DNA from: JBBQSF01 sp038214085
GTDB taxonomy: Bacteria; Bacteroidota; Bacteroidia; Bacteroidales; CG2-30-32-10
Assembly: GCA_038214085.1 (NCBI GenBank)
Contig: JBBQSF010000146.1
Span: forward strand, 1 to 6,942
Reading direction: 5' to 3'
DNA: 6,942 bases
Shown: one piece after another, positions 1 through 6,101 of the stretch
Layout of the letters: every line of letters begins with the position of its first letter
Numbering within the stretch: the first letter of the stretch is position 1
Notes under the pieces: model-generated
Database searches by the model: none
What the model was told of the DNA's origin: nothing
What the model saw: only the letters and a program-made list of their open reading frames with translations
Made by a program: the position numbers and the translations under genes

Positions 1-118
1 CCCCGTCAATTCGAGTTTTTCTATCGTCGGTTCTCGATACCCGCATACATTTTTATAATTGATTAATATATTAGGAGCGGACTCGAAGTGACGATAGAAA
101 AAGTATCGAGAATAGGGG
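1..118. repeat. Long imperfect inverted repeat (dispersed palindromic-type intergenic element)
   Basis: Two arms of about 40 bases face each other. The core TTTTTCTATCGTC at 16-28 is exactly complementary to GACGATAGAAAAA at 90-102. The ends also pair, CCCC (1-4) with GGGG (115-118), and an inner CCGC (41-44) pairs with GCGG (77-80). The loop is AT-rich (45-76). Each arm also carries its own short CGAG/CTCG pair around the core, so several foldings are possible. It resembles small palindromic repeats seen between genes in Bacteroidota genomes; that resemblance is from memory, not a search. It could act as a terminator or mRNA-end structure for a gene left of the window. The element may extend left of base 1. 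Confidence 0.6.
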
Positions 119-302
119 CTTAATAATTTTGTATTTTAAAATTTAAATAACCTTTTAATTGTACTGTTATTGCTGGTTTATGGCTGACCGAATTTAAAAT
201 ATCATACTTTTTCCTTAAACAATTCCCATCAGCTTCTAAATTATTTTTATTTTTGACAATAAGAATTTGCAATTATTACTAATTCAGAAATATTTAACAT
301 TT
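119..302. other. Gene-free leader upstream of the M3 peptidase
   Basis: With the repeat at 1-118 this makes a stretch of about 300 bases without a gene. It is strongly AT-rich and has no open frame of note on either strand with recognisable content. The only signals seen are a candidate promoter element at 248-255 and a weaker match to the same consensus, TAATTTTG, at 124-131. No hairpin or riboswitch-like structure was recognised in it. Confidence 0.5.
248..255 (+). promoter_or_regulatory. Candidate Bacteroidota-type -7 promoter element
   Basis: TATTTTTG exactly fits TAnnTTTG, the -7 consensus known for the primary sigma factor of Bacteroidota. It lies 47 bases before the chosen peptidase start. 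The expected TTG at about -33 is not present at the usual distance (roughly 225-230), and the region is so T-rich that a chance match is quite possible. Confidence 0.3.
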
Positions 303-2417
303 ATGAAAAAAGCATCATTCGTTTTATTAATTGTATCATTAGCCATGGTTTCTACATCGTGCAAAAACAAAAAAGAAGATAAAACTTCAAATCCTTTCTT
401 TACCAAGTACGACACTCCTTTTGAAGTGCCGCCTTTTGATAAGATTGACACAACCCAGTATATGCCTGCTTTTGAAGAAGGCATGAAACAGCAGAATGCA
501 GAAATCGACAGCATTATCACAAATAAGGAAGCTGCTACATTTGAAAATACAATTCTGAAATATGATAAATCAGGAAAATTGTTGACCAATGTTGGCAATG
601 TGTTCTTTAACCTTTTGGATGCAAATACCAATGAGCAAATGCAGATTATTGCACGTACTGTGAATCCATTACTTTCGAAACATCGCGATGAAATTGCAAT
701 GAACGAAAAACTGTTTACACGTGTTAAGGCAGTTTATGATAAACGCAACGATTCAAAACTCGACAGCCAGCAAGTTCGTGTGGTTGAAAAATATTACCGC
801 GATTTTGTTCGCCTCGGTGCAAATCTGGCGAAAGATAAGCAAGATACGCTTAAAAAAGTCAACTCGGAACTTTCTACACTATCGCTTCAGTTCAGCGAAA
901 ACGTACTTGCCGAAACCAAAGCATTTCAATTGGTAATTGACGATAAAAAAGATCTCGACGGATTGCCACAATCCTCAATTGATGCCGCTGCCGAAGTTGC
1001 AAAGGAAGCAAAGAAAGATGGCAAATGGATATTTACACTTGATAAACCAAGTTTGATTCCGTTTTTACAATATGCTAAAAACCGTGAACTGCGCGAAAAA
1101 ATTTACAAGGGTTATTATATGCGTGGCGACAACGATAATAAAAATGACAATAAAAAGATCATTGCGAAAATGACAAATCTTCGTCAGAAGAAAGCGGAAT
1201 TGCTGGGTTTCAAGAGTTATGCTGCTTATGTTATTGATGACAATATGGCTAAAACACCCGAAAAGGTGGATGAGTTTTTGATGAAATTATGGAAATCAGC
1301 ATTGCCGATTGCAAAAAATGAACTGAAAGAAATGCAGAAAATTGTTGACAAAGAAAAAGGTAATTTCAAACTTCAAACTTGGGACTGGTGGTTTTATGCC
1401 GAAAAACTTCGTAAGGAAAAATACGACCTCGATGAAACCGAAATTCAACCTTATTTAAGCCTTGAAAATGTTCGTACCGGAATGTTTTATGTTGCCACAA
1501 AATTGTATGGAATTACGTTTAACAAACGCACAGATCTTCCTGTTTATCAAAAGGACGTTGAAACATATGAAGTTAAAGAAGCCGATGGAAAGCATCTTGG
1601 TATTTTATACCTGGATTATTATCCACGCGAATCGAAGCGCAATGGCGCATGGTGCACCAGTTTCCGCAATGCAGGATGGGAAAACGGTAAAAAAGTTGAC
1701 CCAGTAGTTTCTATCGTTTGCAATTTTACAAAACCTTCTGGCGATAAGCCTGCATTATTAACCTGGGATGAAACCACAACATTATTTCACGAATTCGGAC
1801 ATGGTTTGCATGGTTTGTTTACCGAAGGAAAATACAATCGTACCGCTGGATCTGTACCTAGTGATTATGTGGAACTTCCTTCGCAGATTATGGAAAATTG
1901 GGCCGGCGAACCTGAAGTGTTAAAATATTACGCAAAGCATTACAAAACAAAAGAAGTAATGCCTGAGGCACTCATTAGTAAAATTGAGAAAAGCAGTTTG
2001 TTTAATCAGGGTTTTGTAACCATTGAATACCTTGCGGCTTCATTGCTTGATTTAGACTTCCATAACATAACAAAACAAACAGAAATTGATGTAGATAAAT
2101 TTGAAAAAGCATCAATGGATAAATTGGGACTTATTCCTGAAATCCTTCCACGCTATCGTTCAACTTACTTCTCTCATATTTTTAGCGGAGGATATTCTGC
2201 TGGTTATTATGTTTATATATGGGCTGCAGTGCTTGATGCTGATGCTTTTGATGCATTCAAATCTTCTGGCGATATTTACAATAAGGATCTTGCAACAAAA
2301 TTCAGAAAATATTGCCTCAAAGAAAGTGGCGATGGTGAAGGCATGGACCAGTATAAAAAATTCAGAGGTCAGGAACCTTCTGTAAATCCTTTACTCATTA
2401 GAAGAGGCTTGAATTAA
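303..2417 (+). CDS. M3 family zinc metallopeptidase, exported lipoprotein (Dcp / oligopeptidase A type)
   Basis: A zinc oligopeptidase that cleaves short peptides, most like peptidyl-dipeptidase Dcp / thimet oligopeptidase relatives. With the start at 303 it has 704 residues, the normal size for Dcp-like enzymes plus a signal. The zinc site HEFGHGLHG starts at H496: H496 and H500 are ligands, E497 the catalytic base, and E524 in DYVELPSQ the third ligand. The substrate-binding segment SGGYSAGYY (628-636) keeps the family tyrosines Y631, Y635 and Y638, with H625 before it. The N-terminal half is largely helical and charged, as usual for the family. The start at 303 is preferred over an upstream TTG (267) because it gives a clean lipoprotein signal: MKK, a hydrophobic stretch, then C20 in VSTSC. 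The residues after C20 (KNKKED) contain K-E-D, resembling the Lys-acidic-acidic lipoprotein export signal described in Flavobacteriia, so a cell-surface location is possible (inference). No frameshift or missing active-site residue is seen. Confidence 0.95.
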   Translation: MKKASFVLLIVSLAMVSTSCKNKKEDKTSNPFFTKYDTPFEVPPFDKIDTTQYMPAFEEGMKQQNAEIDSIITNKEAATFENTILKYDKSGKLLTNVGNVFFNLLDANTNEQMQIIARTVNPLLSKHRDEIAMNEKLFTRVKAVYDKRNDSKLDSQQVRVVEKYYRDFVRLGANLAKDKQDTLKKVNSELSTLSLQFSENVLAETKAFQLVIDDKKDLDGLPQSSIDAAAEVAKEAKKDGKWIFTLDKPSLIPFLQYAKNRELREKIYKGYYMRGDNDNKNDNKKIIAKMTNLRQKKAELLGFKSYAAYVIDDNMAKTPEKVDEFLMKLWKSALPIAKNELKEMQKIVDKEKGNFKLQTWDWWFYAEKLRKEKYDLDETEIQPYLSLENVRTGMFYVATKLYGITFNKRTDLPVYQKDVETYEVKEADGKHLGILYLDYYPRESKRNGAWCTSFRNAGWENGKKVDPVVSIVCNFTKPSGDKPALLTWDETTTLFHEFGHGLHGLFTEGKYNRTAGSVPSDYVELPSQIMENWAGEPEVLKYYAKHYKTKEVMPEALISKIEKSSLFNQGFVTIEYLAASLLDLDFHNITKQTEIDVDKFEKASMDKLGLIPEILPRYRSTYFSHIFSGGYSAGYYVYIWAAVLDADAFDAFKSSGDIYNKDLATKFRKYCLKESGDGEGMDQYKKFRGQEPSVNPLLIRRGLN

Positions 2418-2445
2418 TTAACACAAACAATATAAAAATATAAAC

Positions 2446-3177
2446 ATGGAAAACGCAGAAATCCATTTTTCAAAACGTGCCGTTAAGTATAATAATTCTT
2501 CAAACTGGGTGGTTGACCATCAGTTGATTCGCACTATGTTTGAACTTACCGAAGCAGGAACAAATTCCGTAGTGCTTGATATTGCTACAGGCACTGGTCT
2601 TATAGCAAAAGAATTCATTGGAAAAGTAAATAAAGTTGTGGGCCTTGATATCAGCCCCGAAATGGCGGAGCAAGCCAAAGGAATAGTAGATGAAATTCAT
2701 TTTTCGCCTGCAGAAAAAATGCCTTTTGATGACAATACTTTTGATACTGTGGTTTGCCGCCAAGGACTTCAGTTTGTTGAACTTGATAAAGTAATTTCTG
2801 AAATTTACAGAGTTCTGAAACCGGGTGGTGTTGTGGTTTTGTGCCATCTTACGGCTTATGGTGAGGAAGATAAAGAACTTACTTTCCGTATTCAAAAACT
2901 CAGAAATCCTGCACGCAGAAATTATTTTTTACCAAATGATATCAGCAATGCACTGAATAATAAAGGATTTCAGAATGTAGAAAATATTCCTTATGTTTCT
3001 GACGAATCCGTAAATAAATGGATCGACAATGGAGCTATTTCTGAAGAAAACATGGAATGGATAAAGAATCATTACCACAATGCTGCAAGTGATTTTTTAA
3101 AAATTCACAAAGTACGTTTTACCGACGATGATATTATCGACTCCATGCTGTTTATGATTGCTAAGGGAAGAAAATAA
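2446..3177 (+). CDS. Class I SAM-dependent methyltransferase (UbiE/MenG-like, Methyltransf_11 type)
   Basis: A soluble protein of 243 residues with the Rossmann-type SAM fold. Motif I is VVLDIATGTG (42-51). The acidic residue that holds the ribose of SAM is D68 in VVGLDIS. AEKMPFDDNTFD (89-100) is the post-II region, and RVLKPGG (122-128) closes the core. The N-terminal stretch (HFSKRAVKYNNSS) and the C-terminal third (about 160-243) would form the substrate lid and carry no motif I recognise, so the substrate cannot be named. It resembles quinone and small-molecule C- or O-methyltransferases, but nothing nearby supports a role in menaquinone synthesis. It begins 28 bases after the peptidase stop, in an A-rich leader without a Shine-Dalgarno site, and may be co-transcribed with it. 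The peptidase gives no hint of shared function. Confidence 0.85.
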   Translation: MENAEIHFSKRAVKYNNSSNWVVDHQLIRTMFELTEAGTNSVVLDIATGTGLIAKEFIGKVNKVVGLDISPEMAEQAKGIVDEIHFSPAEKMPFDDNTFDTVVCRQGLQFVELDKVISEIYRVLKPGGVVVLCHLTAYGEEDKELTFRIQKLRNPARRNYFLPNDISNALNNKGFQNVENIPYVSDESVNKWIDNGAISEENMEWIKNHYHNAASDFLKIHKVRFTDDDIIDSMLFMIAKGRK

Positions 3178-3182
3178 GGATT

Positions 3183-3611
3183 ATGCCACAAAGTCACCAA
3201 GACAGAAAGTTGACACAAAGCGAATTTTTGCCCTTATCAAGTTATGAGGAAGAAATTGGTAAAGCTGTTGTGAATGCTGCATTTCTTGTTCATAAAGAAT
3301 TAGGACCGGGACTTCTTGAAAAAGTTTACGAGGCTTGTTTTTGTCATGTGCTAACTGAACATGGTTTTAGCGTTCAGCGGCAACTTGATGTTCCTATAGT
3401 TTTTGATAATATTGTTTTTAAAGAAGGATTACGTTTAGATGTTTTGGTAAATGATGCAGTTATATGCGAACTTAAGGCACTTGAAAATGTAAATCCCGTT
3501 TGGGAAGCACAATTATTAAGCCACTTAAAATTAACCGGAAAAAGATTGGGTTTCTTAATTAATTTCAATGTTTCATTGATAAAAGATGGGATAAAAAGAA
3601 GGGTTTTGTAA
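3183..3611 (+). CDS. GxxExxY family protein (PD-(D/E)xK nuclease-like fold)
   Basis: A protein of 142 residues with the family signature G43-L-L-E46-K-V-Y49, preceded by the helix typical of the family (EIGKAVVNAAFLVHKELGPG). Further on, R84-L-D86 and E96-L-K98 fit the D...ExK metal-binding pattern of the PD-(D/E)xK nuclease superfamily, to which the family has been assigned; nuclease activity and role are not established. The ATG at 3183 is only 5 bases after the methyltransferase stop. The 8-base repeat units begin at 3186, so residues 2-9 (PQSHQDRK) are repeat-encoded and the conserved part begins only near residue 20. No other in-frame ATG lies between 3183 and the conserved domain, so this start is kept; a TTG at codon 10 or 16 is possible. 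The gene and its flanking arrays look like an inserted unit. Confidence 0.85.
   Translation: MPQSHQDRKLTQSEFLPLSSYEEEIGKAVVNAAFLVHKELGPGLLEKVYEACFCHVLTEHGFSVQRQLDVPIVFDNIVFKEGLRLDVLVNDAVICELKALENVNPVWEAQLLSHLKLTGKRLGFLINFNVSLIKDGIKRRVL
3186..3209 (+). repeat. Left array of degenerate 8-base units (inverted partner at 3629-3652)
   Basis: Three consecutive octamers, CCACAAAG, TCACCAAG and ACAGAAAG, share the pattern NCACNAAG, with a further ACACAAAG at 3213-3220. The array starts directly after the ATG of the GxxExxY gene and is translated as its N-terminus. Read inward, GCCACAAAG...AAGAC (3185-3203) matches the complement of 3635-3653 at 17 of 19 positions. I recall arrays of this look (CACAAAG-rich) as common between genes in Bacteroidota, but a genome search is needed to confirm it. 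Confidence 0.7.
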
Positions 3612-3628
3612 TTTCGAATTTCGTGAAT

Positions 3629-3652
3629 CTTCGAGTCTTAGTGCCTTTGTGG
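3629..3652 (-). repeat. Right array of degenerate 8-base units (inverted partner of 3186-3209)
   Basis: On the minus strand this reads as the octamers CCACAAAG, GCACTAAG and ACTCGAAG, the same NCACNAAG pattern as the left array. It lies 17 bases after the GxxExxY stop codon and ends 22 bases before the sulfotransferase start. The two arrays could pair in the transcript and enclose the whole GxxExxY coding region. No target-site duplication is evident just outside the arrays, so a transposition event is not shown. Confidence 0.7.
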
Positions 3653-3674
3653 CCGAAAATTAAATTCGTTATAA

Positions 3675-4700
3675 ATGGATAGTAATCCTTTTTTTATTAT
3701 TGGTACCGAACGTTCCGGAACAAATTTGCTTCGGCTGATACTAAATGTGCATAGTGATATTTGTATTCCTCATCCGCCACATATTTTTAAATTCTTTTTT
3801 CCGCTATTGCCTTTATATGGCGATTTACAGAAAGATAAAAATTTTCAAAAGCTTGTAAATGATGTGTGCCGCATGGTGGAACTTCACCCGTATCCATGGG
3901 AAATAAAACCCGACAGGAAAAAAATTCTAAAAGAAGTTCCTGAAAGAACACTCATTGCTGTGTTTTTCAATATTTACAATCAGTATCTTGAATATTCGGA
4001 AAAAAAACGTTGGGCTTGCAAAAGCACGTTCATGATACATCATGTGGACGAAATTCTAAGGTTCTGTCCCGAAGCGCAATTTGTTTTCCTTGTCCGCGAT
4101 GGGCGCGATGTGGCAGTATCAGCAAAAAAATCCATTTTCAATCATTTCAATGTTTTTTATTCAGCTCATTTGTGGAAAAAAGAACAAGAAATTGGAATTG
4201 ATTTGCTTTGTAAATTGAAGCCAGAGCAAATAATGTTGTTGTATTATGAGGATTTGATTGCAAATGCTGAAGTTAAAACCAAAGAATTGTGCGACTTTCT
4301 CGGAATTTCTTTTCAGGAAAATATGCTCGCATTTCATAAATCAAAAGAAGCAGAAAAATCTGCAAGACTCAGCAAATCATGGGAAAATACGTCAAAGCCT
4401 ATACAACATAATAATTCGAGAAATTTTAAAACAAAGCTTTCACATAGCGAAATAATTCTTTTTGAAAGCATTGCCTTTAAGGAGTTAAATGCCTTGCAAT
4501 ACGAACTTTCTGAGCCACTCGAAACACTGATTAAAGCAGCTGAATACAGAAGTAGAAAAAAAATGAAATATTTTTTTAATGAAAAATTCTTACATTTGAA
4601 TGTGCAGTGGCAACATTTTTTGAGCGATAAGAACAATAAACTCAGGTTCCGAAAAAGTTTTTTTTTGAATAGGATAAAAATAATAAGAAAATATTTTTGA
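3675..4700 (+). CDS. PAPS-dependent sulfotransferase
   Basis: A cytosolic-type sulfotransferase of 341 residues that would transfer sulfate from 3'-phosphoadenylyl sulfate (PAPS) to an unknown acceptor. The 5'-phosphosulfate loop is FFIIGTERSGTNLLR (6-20). The 3'-phosphate site is FLVRDGRDVAVS, with R141 and S149 eight residues apart, the same spacing as in well-studied sulfotransferases. Between them KST (K116-S-T) and a helix ending in FCPEAQF form the usual core. The tail (about 290-341) is rich in lysine, arginine and aromatic residues, with no membrane segment I trust. There is no signal peptide. The start at 3675 sits 5 residues before the conserved loop, which leaves little room for another choice. 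It is the first gene of a likely three-gene operon, 18 bases before the next. The 63-base gap upstream holds the right repeat array and no clear promoter. The acceptor (sugar, lipid or small molecule) cannot be told from sequence. Confidence 0.88.
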   Translation: MDSNPFFIIGTERSGTNLLRLILNVHSDICIPHPPHIFKFFFPLLPLYGDLQKDKNFQKLVNDVCRMVELHPYPWEIKPDRKKILKEVPERTLIAVFFNIYNQYLEYSEKKRWACKSTFMIHHVDEILRFCPEAQFVFLVRDGRDVAVSAKKSIFNHFNVFYSAHLWKKEQEIGIDLLCKLKPEQIMLLYYEDLIANAEVKTKELCDFLGISFQENMLAFHKSKEAEKSARLSKSWENTSKPIQHNNSRNFKTKLSHSEIILFESIAFKELNALQYELSEPLETLIKAAEYRSRKKMKYFFNEKFLHLNVQWQHFLSDKNNKLRFRKSFFLNRIKIIRKYF

Positions 4701-4718
4701 ACCATTGTGCTATGATTT

Positions 4719-6101
4719 ATGGAATTTAAGCCTACACTCGAAAGTCAGCGTGAACGCATTAAAATGCAAAGAAAAGTGTTGCCAGAGAGCGATATCAGTT
4801 CAATGCATGGCCTGCCTTTAAACAGTGTAAAAAAAGTTTTGGTAATTAATTCCTCCTCCCGTTCGGGATCAAGTTTGTTGTATGCAATGCTGCGAAAGGT
4901 GCCCGGGATATATTCACTTACCGGCGAGGCTGCACCTTTTTACAAAATAAATACAAAATTTAATCCTGAAATTGTTTGCAAATCAGAAAAAATTTCCGAT
5001 AAAAATATTGATAAACTGATTGATTTGGATGGGCTTTCAGCCGATTTAATCTCTGATTGTTCTTTAAGCAATGGTAATGTATCTATAAATCGAAATACGA
5101 ATATTGAAGAATATGCTGTTGATATTATCAATCGACTTTTTTTGCAGTGGACTGACATCGATTTTGATTTTGATTTGGTTAAATACCTTGTAAACGAATG
5201 TTTTAATAATATAAAAAGATTAAAAGTAACGGTTAGCATTGAAGAGTTTTATCTTAAATTATTAAAAGCACTGATTAAAGAATATCCAGGAATAAATCCT
5301 TACTACTACGATATTGATACGGAATTGGTGCGTTTCTCATTTCCCGAGATACCTATTCCTGTTGCACCTCCAAATAGAATGTTGATTATTGAAGAACCTC
5401 CTTTTGTTTTACAATTTCCACGAATTAAGCCATGTGAGGCGAATTTTCAAAAAGACATTTTATTGCTAAAATCTACCGTGGATTGTTATCGCATGAACCT
5501 TATCAATCGCTTGTTTCCAAATGCCGAAATAAAAGTAATATATTTAACCCGAAATCCTGCTGCTACCATTAACGGTATTTTCGATGGGTGGTTGCATCGT
5601 GGTTTTTTTTCGCATAATCTTGAAGATTATTTGAAGAATTGTGGCCTGAAAAAATTAAATATAAAGGGCTATTCTGATAAAGCTGTTTGGGGGAAATTTT
5701 GGTGGAATTTTGACCTGCCAGAAGGTTGGGAAAATTATATCAATGCACCGCTTACCGAAATATGTGCGTTTCAATGGCTTTCAGCAAATACAGAAATACA
5801 ACAAAACATAAAGTCACATAATTATGACGTATTGACGGTGCGTTACGAGAATTTTATTCGCAGCCTTGCATCACGAAATGCACAGTTTAAGCAGATTTTG
5901 GAATTTGCAAACCTAGGAACCGAACTGATTGATTTTCTCAATTTGAATACATTGCCAGTGGTTCAGGCAACATTGCCGCCACAAATTTATCGATGGAAGA
6001 AGCGAAAAGATATTATTGAAAAACTTCTCGACAATAATGATATCAGCGATATGGCTGCCTCGCTGGGCTATTACAAACAAAATATGGAGGAATGGCTATG
6101 A
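4719..6101 (+). CDS. Divergent sulfotransferase-like protein with long internal insertion
   Basis: 460 residues with a recognisable sulfotransferase core in a longer frame. VLVINSSSRSGSSLLYAML (40-58) matches the 5'-phosphosulfate loop. K251-S-T, then a helix and FPNAE, leads into YLTRNPAATINGIFDGW, the equivalent of the 3'-phosphate site, with R278 as its arginine. The expected serine eight residues later is glycine (G286), with N285 beside it. A late segment with VRYENF matches the usual C-terminal region. About 200 residues separate the loop from KST, against about 100 in the preceding gene. The extra stretch (about 75-235) is acidic and probably helical, followed by a proline-rich piece (about 210-235) with IEEPPF. 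Other starts at M16 or M29 would keep the core; 4719 is the first ATG after the previous stop. It overlaps the next gene by four bases, which implies translational coupling. It may be an active enzyme of a distinct subfamily or a non-catalytic partner; the acceptor is unknown. Confidence 0.75.
   Translation: MEFKPTLESQRERIKMQRKVLPESDISSMHGLPLNSVKKVLVINSSSRSGSSLLYAMLRKVPGIYSLTGEAAPFYKINTKFNPEIVCKSEKISDKNIDKLIDLDGLSADLISDCSLSNGNVSINRNTNIEEYAVDIINRLFLQWTDIDFDFDLVKYLVNECFNNIKRLKVTVSIEEFYLKLLKALIKEYPGINPYYYDIDTELVRFSFPEIPIPVAPPNRMLIIEEPPFVLQFPRIKPCEANFQKDILLLKSTVDCYRMNLINRLFPNAEIKVIYLTRNPAATINGIFDGWLHRGFFSHNLEDYLKNCGLKKLNIKGYSDKAVWGKFWWNFDLPEGWENYINAPLTEICAFQWLSANTEIQQNIKSHNYDVLTVRYENFIRSLASRNAQFKQILEFANLGTELIDFLNLNTLPVVQATLPPQIYRWKKRKDIIEKLLDNNDISDMAASLGYYKQNMEEWL
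6086..6091 (+). promoter_or_regulatory. Strong Shine-Dalgarno site before the overlapping start
   Basis: GGAGGA lies six bases before the ATG at 6098, inside the last codons of the preceding gene (they read M-E-E-W-L). It supports this start and coupled translation. None of the other genes here has such a site, as expected for Bacteroidota, so it could also be a by-product of the coding sequence. Confidence 0.4.

Noticed and set aside
124..131. TAATTTTG as promoter of the peptidase gene
   Set aside because: It fits TAnnTTTG, but has no TTG at the -33 distance and lies about 170 bases from the start; the match at 248-255 is nearer. In AT-rich sequence such matches arise by chance.
267..302. 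An extended peptidase start at the upstream TTG (12 extra residues)
   Set aside because: It would put a non-signal-like sequence before the lipoprotein signal, while the ATG at 303 gives a clean MKK-hydrophobic-cysteine start.
284..631. Open frame of 115 codons on the minus strand
   Set aside because: It lies entirely over the peptidase 5' end, is opposite strongly conserved-type coding sequence, and has no recognisable protein features beyond low-complexity hydrophobic residues.
2500..2895. Open frame of 131 codons on the minus strand
   Set aside because: It is antisense to the methyltransferase core motifs and has cysteine/phenylalanine-rich noise composition.
3186..3220. Short regular repeats as a possible CRISPR array
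   Set aside because: The units are 8 bases, degenerate and contiguous, with no spacers, so they are not CRISPR repeats.
4334..4705. Open frame of 123 codons on the minus strand with hydrophobic, membrane-like N-terminus
   Set aside because: The leucine/phenylalanine-rich content is the complement of the lysine/A-rich tail of the sulfotransferase; there is no independent support.
5160..5177. Three tandem GATTTT-like hexamers as a phase-variation tract
   Set aside because: Only three copies, the last imperfect, and in-frame (encoding D-F-D-F-D-L), so copy change would not switch the frame.
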